Below are positions 1 to 7,402 of a stretch of DNA of 64,000 nucleotides, in pieces. This DNA comes from an uncultured Paracoccaceae bacterium. Lineage in GTDB: Bacteria; Pseudomonadota; Alphaproteobacteria; Rhodobacterales; Rhodobacteraceae. Position numbers and translations under genes: made by a program. The stretch spans positions 62,001 to 126,000 of the forward strand of contig CANMQJ010000002.1 of the NCBI GenBank assembly GCA_947500005.1. Reading direction: 5' to 3'. The notes below the pieces were generated by a model. The model did no database searches, was not told the origin of the DNA, and worked only from the letters and a program-made list of their open reading frames with translations. Every line of letters starts with the position of its first letter. The first letter of the stretch is position 1.

Positions 1-471
1 CCCATAGGCCCGCGCCGCAACCGAGCGCAGCGCGCGCGCCCGGTCCCCCGGCCGCGCCACGACGCCCACCGGCACCGTCTCCATGATGTATCTCCACTCC
101 TGCCAGCGATCCAGCTGCACCAGGTTGTCCGCGCCCATCACCCAGACAAAGCGCACACCCGGATACAGCGCCACCAGCCGCCGCAGCGTGTCCGCCGTGG
201 CCCGCGTGCCCAGGCGCGCCTCGATATCGGTGATCTGGACCCGCGGATGCTCCATCACGGCCCGCGCCGCAGCGATCCGCCGCGCCAGCGGCGCGGGGCC
301 GCGCGCCTTCAGCGGGTTGCCCGGAGAGACCAGCCACCACATCCGATCCAGGCCAAAGGCCTTCATCGCTTCCAGGGTGGCGCGCACATGCCCCTTGTGC
401 GGCGGGTCAAAAGACCCCCCGAACAGACCGATCACCTGCCCCGGCCGCGCATATGGAAACCCGCATCGCAT
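1..471 (-). CDS. nadD: Nicotinate-nucleotide adenylyltransferase NadD (3' end cut by window edge)
   Basis: This enzyme adenylates nicotinate mononucleotide to deamido-NAD, the step before NAD synthase in NAD biosynthesis. The first 157 codons are present and the rest lies beyond position 1. After an ATG at 471 the protein reaches the nucleotidyltransferase signature [10 protein letters not shown] around residue 20, followed by regions with [11 protein letters not shown] and VWVMGADN, which are characteristic of bacterial NadD. The ISSTxIR motif expected near the C-terminus is not in the window. The short N-terminal extension before [11 protein letters not shown] is longer than in many homologues, so a slightly later start is possible. 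nadE, the next enzyme of the pathway, is about 18 kb away on the same strand. Confidence 0.9.
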   Translation of the reverse strand, partial: MRCGFPYARPGQVIGLFGGSFDPPHKGHVRATLEAMKAFGLDRMWWLVSPGNPLKARGPAPLARRIAAARAVMEHPRVQITDIEARLGTRATADTLRRLVALYPGVRFVWVMGADNLVQLDRWQEWRYIMETVPVGVVARPGDRARALRSVAARAYG

Positions 472-620
472 TCCTTGAGGCAAAGCGCAAAATCCGCCCC
501 GCCTGTCAACCGCCTCTCCCCGGCAAAAGCGACCCTATCCCCGCTTCATCTCTTTCCAAATACCTTCGGGGGGAATTGAGCCGCAGGCTCAAGGGGGGCA
601 GCGCCCCCTTTCCCCACCCG

Positions 621-657
621 GCAAGACAAAAGGCCCGGGATCTCGCCCGGGCCTTCG
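621..657 (-). terminator. Rho-independent terminator of the outer-membrane protein gene
   Basis: A perfect 10-bp inverted repeat (AAGGCCCGGG at 630-639 and its complement at 646-655) with a 6-nt loop lies 27 bp beyond the stop codon of the minus-strand gene. In the minus direction it is followed by a T-rich tract (TTTTGTCTT). Confidence 0.8.
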
Positions 658-681
658 TCATACGGCTTCCGCAAGCCTGAA

Positions 682-1311
682 TCAGAACTTGTACGAGGCG
701 CGCAGATGCACCGTGCCGAAATCGACATCGTTGCCCGCGGCGCCGAAATCGTCGAACTTGTGGTACTGGTATTCACCGCCCACGACCCAGTCTTCCGAGA
801 CCTTGTAGTCATAGCCGACGCCGACAACATAGCCCGGATCGTCGAAATCGATATTGGTCACGCCCGACACGCCGTCGAAATTGGTATAGGCGACACCGGC
901 GCTGGCATAGAGCAGCCCGTCGCCCAGGTCACGGCCGCCGCGCACCTTCAGACGCGCGATGCCGTCGAAGCTGCCCGAGTTGCCGCCGCTGTTGAACGAC
1001 AGGTCCGACCAGTCATATTGCAGTTCCGGGCCGACGACCCAGTCGCCGAAATCCCACAGGTAACCGACATGGAAACCGCCGATCACGCCGTCGGTATCGA
1101 AGGTATTGGGCGGGGTGACGTCGAACTCGCCAAAGCCATAGCCCAGCTGGCCACCGACATAGCCGCCTTCCCAGTTTCCGGTGACCGGGGCCGCGGGCGC
1201 CACGGGGGCCGCGATGACCGGCTCGATGGTGGCGGGCTCGGTATTCCCGGCCAGCGCGCCCGTGGCGGCACCGCCGGCAAGAACGAGTGACAGCAGAACG
1301 GAATGTTTCAT
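682..1311 (-). CDS. Outer-membrane beta-barrel protein (opacity/OmpW-like porin family)
   Basis: Predicted 209-residue protein with a clear signal peptide (MKHSVLLSLVLAGGAATGALA, cleavage near residue 21), a short Ala/Pro-rich spacer, then alternating aromatic/glycine strands (GNWEGGYVGGQLGYGFGEF, LKVRGGRDLGDGLLYASAG, VGGEYQYHKF) ending in a C-terminal aromatic residue (SYKF), the usual signal for outer-membrane insertion. This is the pattern of 8-stranded Opa/Omp25-like barrels common in alphaproteobacteria. Its exact role (adhesion, structural or small-solute porin) cannot be read from sequence. The ATG at 1311 is chosen because an AAGGAT ribosome site precedes it and the signal peptide starts there; the open frame extends 36 codons further upstream without such features. 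A strong terminator follows the gene. Confidence 0.85.
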   Translation of the reverse strand: MKHSVLLSLVLAGGAATGALAGNTEPATIEPVIAAPVAPAAPVTGNWEGGYVGGQLGYGFGEFDVTPPNTFDTDGVIGGFHVGYLWDFGDWVVGPELQYDWSDLSFNSGGNSGSFDGIARLKVRGGRDLGDGLLYASAGVAYTNFDGVSGVTNIDFDDPGYVVGVGYDYKVSEDWVVGGEYQYHKFDDFGAAGNDVDFGTVHLRASYKF

Positions 1312-1637
1312 TTCAGATATCCTTCGCAAGTCTTTTGATCCGGCCGCAGGGGCCGCTCGACCGCACCTATTCACCGCTGCGGGCAAGGGAACCCCCGCGC
1401 GCAGCTCCACTCGCGTCATGCGAGAAAACCCGCCTGTTGCGCTCTCCCGACCCGGCCGTTCCCCGCCGAGTGACAGGCCCGTCGGGAATCGTGATGGAAC
1501 TTTTTCGGACCGTCACCGCCCGGCACCGACCCCGCCGCGCGGGCGAATGATGCAGCATCCGCGTGGTCCGGATTGCCCCTGCCCCGCCCAACCTGTATCA
1601 GGCTGTGCGAAACGCAGGACCCGGATCGGAGCATTTC
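1312..1637. other. Divergent intergenic region, no gene seen
   Basis: 326 bp between the divergent outer-membrane protein gene and ettA. It should carry both promoters, but no convincing -35/-10 pair, operator or small RNA could be picked out by eye. Confidence 0.4.
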
Positions 1638-3293
1638 ATGGCCGCGAACAAATACGTCTACCACATGCAGGGCGTCTCCAAGACCTATCCCGGTGGCAAG
1701 AAGACCTTCGAGAACATCCACCTCTCCTTCCTGCCGGGGGTCAAGATCGGCGTCGTCGGCGTCAACGGCGCCGGTAAATCGACCCTGCTCAAGATCATGG
1801 CCGGGCTCGACACCGATTTCTCGGGCGAAGCCTGGGCCGCCGAAGGCGTCAAGGTCGGCTACCTCCCGCAGGAGCCGCAGCTCGACTCCGACCTCACCGT
1901 GCGCGAGAACGTGATGCTGGGCGTCGCGCCCAAAAAGGCCAAGCTCGACCGGTTCAACGAACTGGCGATGAATTATTCCGACGAGACCGCCGACGAGATG
2001 GCGCAGCTCCAGGACGAGATCGACAGCCAGAACCTCTGGGATCTCGATTCACAGATCGACGTCGCGATGGAGGCGCTGCGCTGCCCGCCCGACGATGCCA
2101 AGCCCGACAACCTCTCCGGCGGCGAAAAGCGCCGCGTCGCGCTCTGCAAGCTGCTTCTCGAAGCGCCCGACATGCTGCTCCTGGACGAACCGACCAACCA
2201 CCTCGACGCCGAGACCATCGCCTGGCTGCAACAGCACCTGATCGACTACAAGGGCACGATCCTGATCGTCACCCACGACCGCTACTTCCTCGACTCGATC
2301 ACCGGCTGGATCCTCGAACTCGACCGCGGCCGCGGCATCCCCTACGAGGGCAACTATTCCTCCTGGCTGGAGCAGAAGGCCAAGCGGCTCGAGCAGGAAG
2401 CGCGCGAGGACAAGGCCAAGCAGAAGACGCTGGAACGCGAACTGGAATGGATGCGGCAGGGCGCCAAGGCGCGCCAGGCGAAATCCAAGGCCCGTATCCA
2501 GGCCTACGAGGAAATGGCCAACCAGTCCGAACGCGAACGCGTGGGCCGCGCCCAGATCATCATCCCCAACGGCCCGCGCCTGGGCTCCAAGGTGATCGAG
2601 GTCGAGCACCTGTCGAAACACATGGGCGACAAGCAGCTGATCGAGGATCTCTCCTTCTCGCTCCCCCCCGGCGGCATCGTGGGCGTCATCGGCCCCAACG
2701 GCGCGGGCAAATCCACCCTCTTCAAGATGCTCACCGGGCAGGAGCAGCCCGACAGCGGCACGATCGAGCTGGGCGACACGGTCGAGCTGTCCTATGTCGA
2801 CCAGTCCCGCGACGACCTCAAGCCCAACGAAACCGTGTGGGAGGCCATCTCCGGCGGCGCCGAGATCATCCAGCTGGGCGATGCCCAGATCAACTCCCGC
2901 GCCTATTGCGGCGCCTTCAACTTCAAGGGCGGCGACCAGCAGAAGAAGGTCTCGCTGCTCTCGGGCGGCGAACGCAACCGCGTCCACATGGCCCGCCTGC
3001 TGAAAGAGGGCGGCAATGTCATCCTGCTCGACGAACCGACCAACGACCTCGACGTCGAAACCCTCCGCGCGCTTGAGGACGCGCTGGTCAACTTCGCCGG
3101 CTGCGCCGTGGTCATCTCCCACGACCGCTTCTTCCTCGACCGCATCTGCACGCATATCCTCGCCTTCGAGGGCGACGCCCATGTCGAATGGTTCGAGGGG
3201 AACTTCGAAGATTACGAGGAAGACAAGAAACGCCGCCTCGGCCCCGACGCGCTGGAGCCCAAGCGACTGAAGCACAAGAAGTTTGCGAGGTAG
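1638..3293 (+). CDS. ettA: Energy-dependent translational throttle protein EttA (ABC-F ATPase)
   Basis: 551-residue cytosolic ABC-F protein that binds the ribosomal E site and gates entry into the elongation cycle according to the ADP/ATP ratio. Two ATPase domains are visible: Walker [10 protein letters not shown] near residue 41, signature LSGGEKRR near 158 and Walker [12 protein letters not shown] near 180; then Walker [10 protein letters not shown] near 352, LSGGERNR near 440 and [11 protein letters not shown] near 462. Between them lies the charged P-site tRNA interaction linker (about residues 240-310). There are no membrane segments. Length matches the family (about 555). The ATG at 1638 gives the typical N-terminus ([10 protein letters not shown]); the frame stays open upstream to a GTG at 1563 but that adds no family sequence. 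Confidence 0.95.
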   Translation: MAANKYVYHMQGVSKTYPGGKKTFENIHLSFLPGVKIGVVGVNGAGKSTLLKIMAGLDTDFSGEAWAAEGVKVGYLPQEPQLDSDLTVRENVMLGVAPKKAKLDRFNELAMNYSDETADEMAQLQDEIDSQNLWDLDSQIDVAMEALRCPPDDAKPDNLSGGEKRRVALCKLLLEAPDMLLLDEPTNHLDAETIAWLQQHLIDYKGTILIVTHDRYFLDSITGWILELDRGRGIPYEGNYSSWLEQKAKRLEQEAREDKAKQKTLERELEWMRQGAKARQAKSKARIQAYEEMANQSERERVGRAQIIIPNGPRLGSKVIEVEHLSKHMGDKQLIEDLSFSLPPGGIVGVIGPNGAGKSTLFKMLTGQEQPDSGTIELGDTVELSYVDQSRDDLKPNETVWEAISGGAEIIQLGDAQINSRAYCGAFNFKGGDQQKKVSLLSGGERNRVHMARLLKEGGNVILLDEPTNDLDVETLRALEDALVNFAGCAVVISHDRFFLDRICTHILAFEGDAHVEWFEGNFEDYEEDKKRRLGPDALEPKRLKHKKFAR

Positions 3294-3362
3294 GCGCTAG
3301 TTTATATTGAAAAAAGTAGCACGAACGCATACCTTTGGGTAAGATGAAAAAGGATGCTGACT

Positions 3363-4037
3363 ATGACTGATGTCGTTCAGAAAGCTTCAGTCTCGCAGGT
3401 GAAACTCCGTAAACCGTCCTCGAAAACACGAACAGTGAAACCAACTGTTCGTGTTGTTTTGCGACGCGGTTACAACTCCGAAGTCGAAGAAACTTCTCAA
3501 ATTCATTCAAAAGGCGCAGCGCCATCCGCTTCGTTGGCCCAGAAGATCAGTCGAATTCGTCGACTAATCTCCGCCTCAAATAAAAACAAGCAGGACGGCA
3601 CCGTTGTCTTGGAAATTCGCACGACTCCTGACGGGTGGAACTCCATCGAGAAAGCCGCCTCTGAAAACAGGATGGACGAAAAGTCTTTGATTGCCTTCCT
3701 TGCTTCCGACGCAATCCACGGCAATGCAGGCAATGACCGAAGGTGGGTGTGCGACTTTGTTGCCAAGACAGTCTGCGATCGTTCAGAGCGCAAGAATTGG
3801 GACTTTCTTTTGAATTGGTCCGCGATGTATGACGATCCGGGTAATCTAGATATATGGAACCCTAGCGTTAAGTCGAAACTTGCGCATCTTTATGACTCCT
3901 ATCATGTTTGCCGAGACTTCGAAAATAGCCGTGAAAAACTGATTGAGATACTAAGCCACTCCGCAAGCAAAAGTGCAAAAAACGAAGCCTTCGCAGAGAA
4001 CGGTCCGCATGACGAAGAACGAAGTCACCCACACTGA
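3363..4037 (+). CDS. Hypothetical protein, first gene of the islet
   Basis: 224-residue protein with no domain I recognise. The N-terminal 40 or so residues are basic and low-complexity (KLRKPSSKTRTVKPTVRVVLRRG), followed by a more globular middle and C-terminal part containing TPDGWNSIEKAASENRMDEKSLIAFLASD, several Trp residues (WVCDF, NWDFLLNWSAMYDD) and three Cys. No signal peptide or membrane helix. An AAAAAGGA site stands 7 nt before the ATG at 3363; an in-frame ATG at 3354 is possible but sits on top of that site. Codon use is AT-rich relative to the flanking genes. The 3' end overlaps the next gene by 29 bp in another frame, so the two are probably translated together. Function unknown. 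Confidence 0.6.
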   Translation: MTDVVQKASVSQVKLRKPSSKTRTVKPTVRVVLRRGYNSEVEETSQIHSKGAAPSASLAQKISRIRRLISASNKNKQDGTVVLEIRTTPDGWNSIEKAASENRMDEKSLIAFLASDAIHGNAGNDRRWVCDFVAKTVCDRSERKNWDFLLNWSAMYDDPGNLDIWNPSVKSKLAHLYDSYHVCRDFENSREKLIEILSHSASKSAKNEAFAENGPHDEERSHPH

Positions 4038-4467
4038 GGAACCTGCACGAGACCCTTCGGACGATAGTGTTGATGGAGAAATCGTATTAGAGCTCGACGA
4101 AAGTGAACTTGGGCAAGAAATTCTATCAGCAATGTATGCAGGACCGCTGCCGCCTCCTGCAATGCTATCTGAATACAATGAGCTTCTGACAAACGGTGCC
4201 GACCGAATACTTGCGATGGCTGAGCGTGAGCAGGCGTCCCGCCATAGAAATGACAAACATTTCCTTTACAATGACACTATGCGAGTTGCTGGCTCGGCGC
4301 TAGTGTCTATAGGATTGATTGGTGGCGCGATCTACTGTGCAACGATTGATGCCGTAGAACTAGGAATAGCACTAGCCGCTTCTGGCGCCCTCCCGCAAAT
4401 CGTTCGTTTCTTTAACCGAAACTCTTCGGAGACCGGGTCAAAATCCAACAAAGACCAGAAAGAATAA
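4009..4467 (+). CDS. DUF2335-like predicted membrane protein
   Basis: 152-residue protein. The central stretch GPLPPPAMLSEYNELL followed by GADRILAMAEREQASRH fits the conserved core of DUF2335, a family of small predicted membrane proteins of unknown function. Two closely spaced C-terminal hydrophobic helices (roughly residues 88-105 and 109-126) would place the acidic N-terminus in the cytoplasm as a hairpin anchor; a basic tail follows. The ATG at 4009 was chosen because it gives MTKNEV with a modest overlap; an ATG at 3973 is also in frame. Overlapping translation with the upstream unknown gene suggests a two-protein unit. The TAA stop is immediately followed by a REP-like palindrome. DUF2335 assignment is from memory of the motif and needs an HMM check. 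Confidence 0.65.
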   Translation: MTKNEVTHTEEPARDPSDDSVDGEIVLELDESELGQEILSAMYAGPLPPPAMLSEYNELLTNGADRILAMAEREQASRHRNDKHFLYNDTMRVAGSALVSIGLIGGAIYCATIDAVELGIALAASGALPQIVRFFNRNSSETGSKSNKDQKE

Positions 4468-4783
4468 GGTGGGTTTGCAACCCACCGCTCCCTTCGCCTT
4501 CAACCGGACCATCTTGGAAAACCGCGCCTTGATCGCGCCCCAGCGGTCGGAGAAATTCGCGTCGCCCGCGGGCAGGGTCCAGATCGCGTGCATGTGGTCG
4601 GGCAGCACCACCCAGACGTCGATGCCGAAGGGGCGGCGCGCGCGCGTCACCTGCACCGCCTCGCGCAGCAGGTCGACCTCGTCGACCAGCAGCGACGACC
4701 CCCGCTTTGCCAGCGAGACGGTAAAGAACACGGTCGCCCTGGCGCGTTTCGCCGGCGCGTTTCGGACGTCGATACTTCGGCAT
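4438..4783 (-). pseudogene. REP-associated tyrosine transposase (RAYT, Y1/IS200-like), decayed
   Basis: Homology to RAYT proteins is clear: an N-terminus MPKYRRPKRAG read from 4783, then, in the neighbouring frame, TVFFTVSLAKRGSSLLVDEV, LLREAV, RRPFGIDVWVVLPDHMHAIW and RWGAIKARFS. The DHMHAIW stretch carries the His-x-His metal ligands of the HUH/Y1 nuclease. The switch of frame between RPKRAG and TVFFTV means a 1-nt indel near codon 12, and the C-terminal half that normally carries the catalytic tyrosine and the WQRRFWEH motif is missing; the frame runs into the islet and stops at 4438. It is therefore a double-hit pseudogene. RAYTs mobilise REP palindromes, and one such palindrome lies at the break. 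Confidence 0.8.
4468..4486. repeat. REP-like palindrome at the islet border
   Basis: Perfect 8-bp inverted repeat GGTGGGTT/AACCCACC with a TGC loop. It starts one base after the stop codon of the DUF2335 gene and lies inside the reading frame of the decayed REP-associated transposase on the other strand, where it encodes part of VGCKPTL. It may also act as a transcription stop for the islet. Confidence 0.7.
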
Positions 4784-4988
4784 GTGACCATCAGGGCCCG
4801 AAAGGGTTAAGAAACCCTACCCGAAACGAATCCTTGCAATGCGCCGCCATTTCCCCCATATGAACCTTGCTACGTTATTCGATCTCGACCCACTGTCTCC
4901 CTTACCGGCGCTCAGTCTTCGATTTCAGACCGACCACGCCGGGTTGTCGCACTCAAGCGGACAACGACATCTAAAGGAGACCACGGAT

Positions 4989-5195
4989 ATGGCCACTGGC
5001 ACCGTGAAATGGTTCAACACCACCAAAGGCTTCGGCTTCATCGCACCCGATGGCGGCAAGAAGGACGTTTTCGTTCATATCAGCGCCGTTGAGCGTGCGG
5101 GCCTGACGGGCCTCGCCGACAACCAGAAAGTCAGCTTCGACATCGAAGCCGGCCGTGACGGCCGCGAAAGCGCGTCGAACATCGAACTGGTCTGA
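4989..5195 (+). CDS. CspA-family cold-shock protein (copy 1)
   Basis: 68-residue single cold-shock domain. It begins [20 protein letters not shown] with RNP1 (KGFGFI) near residue 14 and RNP2 (VFVHIS) near 27, the aromatic RNA-binding surface of CspA proteins that melt RNA secondary structure at low temperature or serve as RNA chaperones. Length is normal. An AAAGGAGA site lies 9 nt upstream of the ATG at 4989. The roughly 200 bp before the start contains no gene and could be the long leader usual for csp messages. A very strong terminator follows. A paralogue lies at 8762-8968. Confidence 0.93.
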   Translation: MATGTVKWFNTTKGFGFIAPDGGKKDVFVHISAVERAGLTGLADNQKVSFDIEAGRDGRESASNIELV

Positions 5196-5231
5196 GACCG
5201 GCGGACCGGCTTCGCGCCGGTCACGAGATTG

Positions 5232-5263
5232 AAAGGACGGGTGCGCCGCACCCGTCCTTTTTT
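5232..5263 (+). terminator. Rho-independent terminator after csp copy 1
   Basis: 14-bp perfect inverted repeat (AAAGGACGGGTGCG at 5232-5245 and its complement at 5247-5260) followed by six T residues (5258-5263). In practice the hairpin opens to a small GCCG-type loop. Confidence 0.92.
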
Positions 5264-5363
5264 GCGTCCGCATGGCGACCGCCCAGCCAGTACCCCGCAA
5301 CTGTCATATTCCTGCCGCATTTCGCGGGCCTCATGACGAGAGGACGGAAACGGGAGCATCGTC

Positions 5364-5582
5364 ATGGCCATCATCCTGATCGGGCTTGGAAGCATCATCG
5401 GCTTCGTCACCGCCTTCGTGAACTATGCCCTGCTCGAGGCCAGCCTGCTCTCGGCGCTCGGCACCTGGTTCCTGATCGGCTTCGGCCTGCCGCTTCTCTT
5501 CATCCTGGCGGGGCTTGCGCAGTCGAATCTGCGTCGCACCGCGGACAGTGCAGGCGATAACCGCGCCCGCACGATCAGCTGA
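5364..5582 (+). CDS. Small two-helix membrane protein, function unknown
   Basis: 72-residue protein with two strongly hydrophobic segments (about residues 2-20 and 28-51) and a short basic, polar C-terminal tail with NLRR. It has no recognised domain. A GGGAG-type ribosome site lies 8-10 nt before the ATG at 5364. It converges with, and overlaps by 8 bp, the DUF2892 gene on the other strand. Confidence 0.55.
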   Translation: MAIILIGLGSIIGFVTAFVNYALLEASLLSALGTWFLIGFGLPLLFILAGLAQSNLRRTADSAGDNRARTIS

Positions 5583-5778
5583 ACGCGCAGCCGCCCTTCA
5601 CCCCCATCGCCTTGAAGATCATCGCCGCCGGGCAGAACCCGGTAAAGGCGGATTGCAGCATGTTCACCCCGATGAACACGGTGAACCACATCCACAGCGG
5701 ATGCACGAAAACGGTCAGCACGACGCTGAGCAGGATCATCACTCCGGCAAAGGCCAGAACGGCACGGTCGAGGGTCAT
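5575..5778 (-). CDS. DUF2892 / YgaP-type small inner-membrane protein
   Basis: 67-residue protein with two membrane helices (about residues 5-24 and 30-50) and the CPAA..FKAMGVKGGC ending typical of DUF2892, the membrane part of YgaP-like rhodanese proteins and a frequent companion of sulfide/persulfide detoxification genes. The two Cys (in FCPA and GGC) are conserved features of the family. An AAGGAGA site stands 6 nt before the ATG at 5778, so this start is preferred over the longer frame. An ATTC-N8-GAAT inverted repeat lies about 60 bp upstream and probably controls the gene. A thioredoxin gene is close by on the same strand. Confidence 0.8.
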   Translation of the reverse strand: MTLDRAVLAFAGVMILLSVVLTVFVHPLWMWFTVFIGVNMLQSAFTGFCPAAMIFKAMGVKGGCAFS

Positions 5779-5833
5779 CACTTGTCTCCTTGGTTCCTGA
5801 ACTCCTGACTCGAGAATGCACCCTGCACAGGTT

Positions 5834-5853
5834 ATATTCAAGTAGGCGAATAT
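5834..5853 (-). promoter_or_regulatory. SqrR/BigR-type operator candidate
   Basis: Inverted repeat ATATTC-N8-GAATAT. The core ATTC-N8-GAAT equals the element described for the persulfide-sensing ArsR-family repressor SqrR of Rhodobacter capsulatus and its relative BigR. It is placed 56 bp upstream of the start codon of a DUF2892 gene, a usual member of such regulons. The repressor gene itself is not in the window. Confidence 0.6.
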
Positions 5854-5890
5854 TATGTCGCAGAGCGGCGCGACGGGCGCCCGACTCCCT

Positions 5891-5940
5891 TGTACAAAAC
5901 GGTCAATGCCCCGGCAGAACCCTGTACAAAACGGTCAATT
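5891..5940 (+). repeat. Paired 17-bp direct repeats, 32-nt period (locus 1)
   Basis: TGTACAAAACGGTCAAT occurs at 5891-5907 and again at 5923-5939 in the same orientation, 32 nt from start to start, separated by a GC-rich 15-nt spacer. The same pair with the same 32-nt period, in inverted orientation, occurs at 22209-22256. It lies just beyond the 3' end of the minus-strand gene at 5944. Confidence 0.85.
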
Positions 5941-5943
5941 CGG

Positions 5944-6261
5944 TCAGTCCAACGGGTATTCGCGCACCTCGCCGGCCGTGTTGTCGATGGTCATGAACAG
6001 GTCGAAATAGGCAAAGGACGGCTTCGCCCCGGTCCGTTTCCGGAACCGCGCAATCCATTCTTGGTCATGCGCCGCACGTGCCGCCGCCCGGTCGGGCCAA
6101 AGGTAGAGCCCGACCACCCGCCCATCCTCGCTGCGCAAAAAGTGCTTTCGAATCCGATGCTTGTTCGCCGACCAATGCTCCACCGTGCTGCGCGCGTCGG
6201 CGATCAGTTCTTCCGCGCCAAATCCCTCGGGGATCTCGAAACTTGCCATCTCCACGATCAT
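5944..6261 (-). CDS. Conserved hypothetical protein, dimeric alpha-beta barrel type
   Basis: 105-residue protein starting MIVEMASFEIPEGF with a GGGAGGGG ribosome site 5-6 nt upstream. The pattern VEMASFEIP ... WSANKHRIRKHFLRSEDGRVVGLYLW ... AHDQEWIARFRKRTGA ... FAYFDLFMTIDN resembles small ferredoxin-fold (ABM/YdhR-like) proteins, where one strand-helix-strand unit dimerises into a barrel; many are monooxygenases or ligand-binding proteins, but no catalytic residue can be named here. No signal peptide. It sits 46 bp downstream of trxC on the same strand, so it is probably co-transcribed with the thioredoxin and may have a redox-stress role (inference). Confidence 0.6.
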   Translation of the reverse strand: MIVEMASFEIPEGFGAEELIADARSTVEHWSANKHRIRKHFLRSEDGRVVGLYLWPDRAAARAAHDQEWIARFRKRTGAKPSFAYFDLFMTIDNTAGEVREYPLD

Positions 6262-6307
6262 CAACACCCCTCCCGTGCCGGAAGAGGAGCACGATTGCGG
6301 TTCCGGA

Positions 6308-6739
6308 TCAATGGCTTGAACCGACCCACCGCACGATGTCATCCGCCCGCATCGCCCCCGACTGCCGCTTGACCTCGCGTCCGCCGGCAAAGGCGACAAG
6401 CGTCGGAATGCCCCGGATACCGTGTTTTTCCCCCGCTTGTTGATGCGCCTGCGTGTCCAGTTTGACCAGCCGGGCATTTCCGCTAAGGCGTTCCGCTGCC
6501 TTGGAAAACTCTGGCGCCATCATGCGGCACGGCCCGCACCAGGGGGCCCAGAAATCGACCACCAGCGGCACCTCGTCCACTCGGGCGGCTTTGGCGAGAA
6601 TCGCCGGATCGACCTCAACCGCCTTGCCAGGCAACAGGCCCTCGCCACAGGTTCCGCATTTCGCGCCGGCCAGCAGCCTTTCCTCCGGCACCCGGTTCAC
6701 CTGTCCGCAGGAAAGACAGGTCAGTTTCTTCGCAGTCAT
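6308..6739 (-). CDS. trxC: Thioredoxin 2 (TrxC) with N-terminal zinc ribbon
   Basis: 143-residue cytosolic disulfide reductase. The N-terminus carries the TrxC-specific zinc ribbon CLSC...CGTC (first 30 residues), followed by a thioredoxin fold with the active site WAPWCGPC around residue 65-70 and the cis-proline loop GIRGIPT. The zinc ribbon separates it from TrxA and fits the oxidative-stress thioredoxin family. Length matches E. coli TrxC (139). GCGGAGG precedes tandem ATGs at 6742 and 6739; the second is chosen on spacing. It is followed by the hypothetical gene at 5944-6261, likely in one operon. Confidence 0.92.
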   Translation of the reverse strand: MTAKKLTCLSCGQVNRVPEERLLAGAKCGTCGEGLLPGKAVEVDPAILAKAARVDEVPLVVDFWAPWCGPCRMMAPEFSKAAERLSGNARLVKLDTQAHQQAGEKHGIRGIPTLVAFAGGREVKRQSGAMRADDIVRWVGSSH

Positions 6740-6933
6740 CATGGCCTCCGCAAACACATTCACGAATCAATATGGGAACCTGGCTCTGTGGCGACAAGTT
6801 TATCTGTCAGCGAAAACGCGCATCCGGAGGATGTTAATCAATGCGAAACAGGTCTCGGCCATTCTTGTCACCATCCGTCACAACCGCGTCACAGCCCTGT
6901 TTTCGCGGCCCGAAGGTACACAGGTATCGGTAC

Positions 6934-7317
6934 ATGAAACAATTCATACGCCTTCTAGTACCCGTCCTTACCCTGGTCACGCTTAGCGGCGCCGCTGCCG
7001 CCAGCGGACTGACGCGCGTGCTTGGTGCACATCCCTGGTGGTCCGAGAAAGTAGTATGGGTCGGGCTTCCCGCCGGGATCGCCCTGGCCGCCACGGCGTG
7101 GCTGTTGGCGCCCGCACGCGGACCGCGGTTGATCACTCTTTTCGCGCTTACCCTACTGGCCTTTGGTCTGGCCCAGTACGGGCAGGCACGGTTTGCCGCT
7201 TCGGTGGCTGAAGATGCGCTTGCCGGGCAGGCTTGGTATTTCGGATGGATCGCGACCTGTGCCCTTGCCACCGCGACAGTGGCATCACTTTTTCGATACC
7301 AGCGACCGGCACATTGA
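6934..7317 (+). CDS. Hypothetical membrane protein
   Basis: 127-residue protein with three or four hydrophobic segments (about residues 4-24, 36-57, 64-80, 100-120), no recognised domain and few charged residues, so an integral inner-membrane protein. It starts MKQFIRLLVPVL at 6934, where the first helix begins. An alternative in-frame ATG at 6841 has a GGAGG 10 nt upstream and would add a 31-residue basic tail; I cannot decide firmly between them. It precedes the L,D-transpeptidase gene by 85 bp on the same strand. Confidence 0.5.
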   Translation: MKQFIRLLVPVLTLVTLSGAAAASGLTRVLGAHPWWSEKVVWVGLPAGIALAATAWLLAPARGPRLITLFALTLLAFGLAQYGQARFAASVAEDALAGQAWYFGWIATCALATATVASLFRYQRPAH

Positions 7318-7402
7318 CCGAATGCAAAAGCCGACAGAAAATAGCTGGGCCTGCATCGCAAACCGCACGACAAATCCAAGAACCAAGACGGAGAGGCCAG
7401 AC

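Larger units (their letters stand above)
3294..4467 (+). other. AT-richer islet with two unknown genes
   Basis: Directly after the ettA stop codon the base composition shifts: A/T-rich codons (aaa, aat, tct, att, tta) become common, unlike the GC-rich flanks. The islet carries two overlapping genes and ends at the first base of a palindrome at 4468. This looks like acquired DNA. Composition was judged by eye, not computed. Confidence 0.65.

Noticed and set aside
2049..3275. Long minus-strand open frame opposite ettA
   Set aside because: Composition is Gly/Ala/Val/Asp-rich without domains; it is the antisense shadow of the conserved ettA coding sequence in GC-rich DNA.
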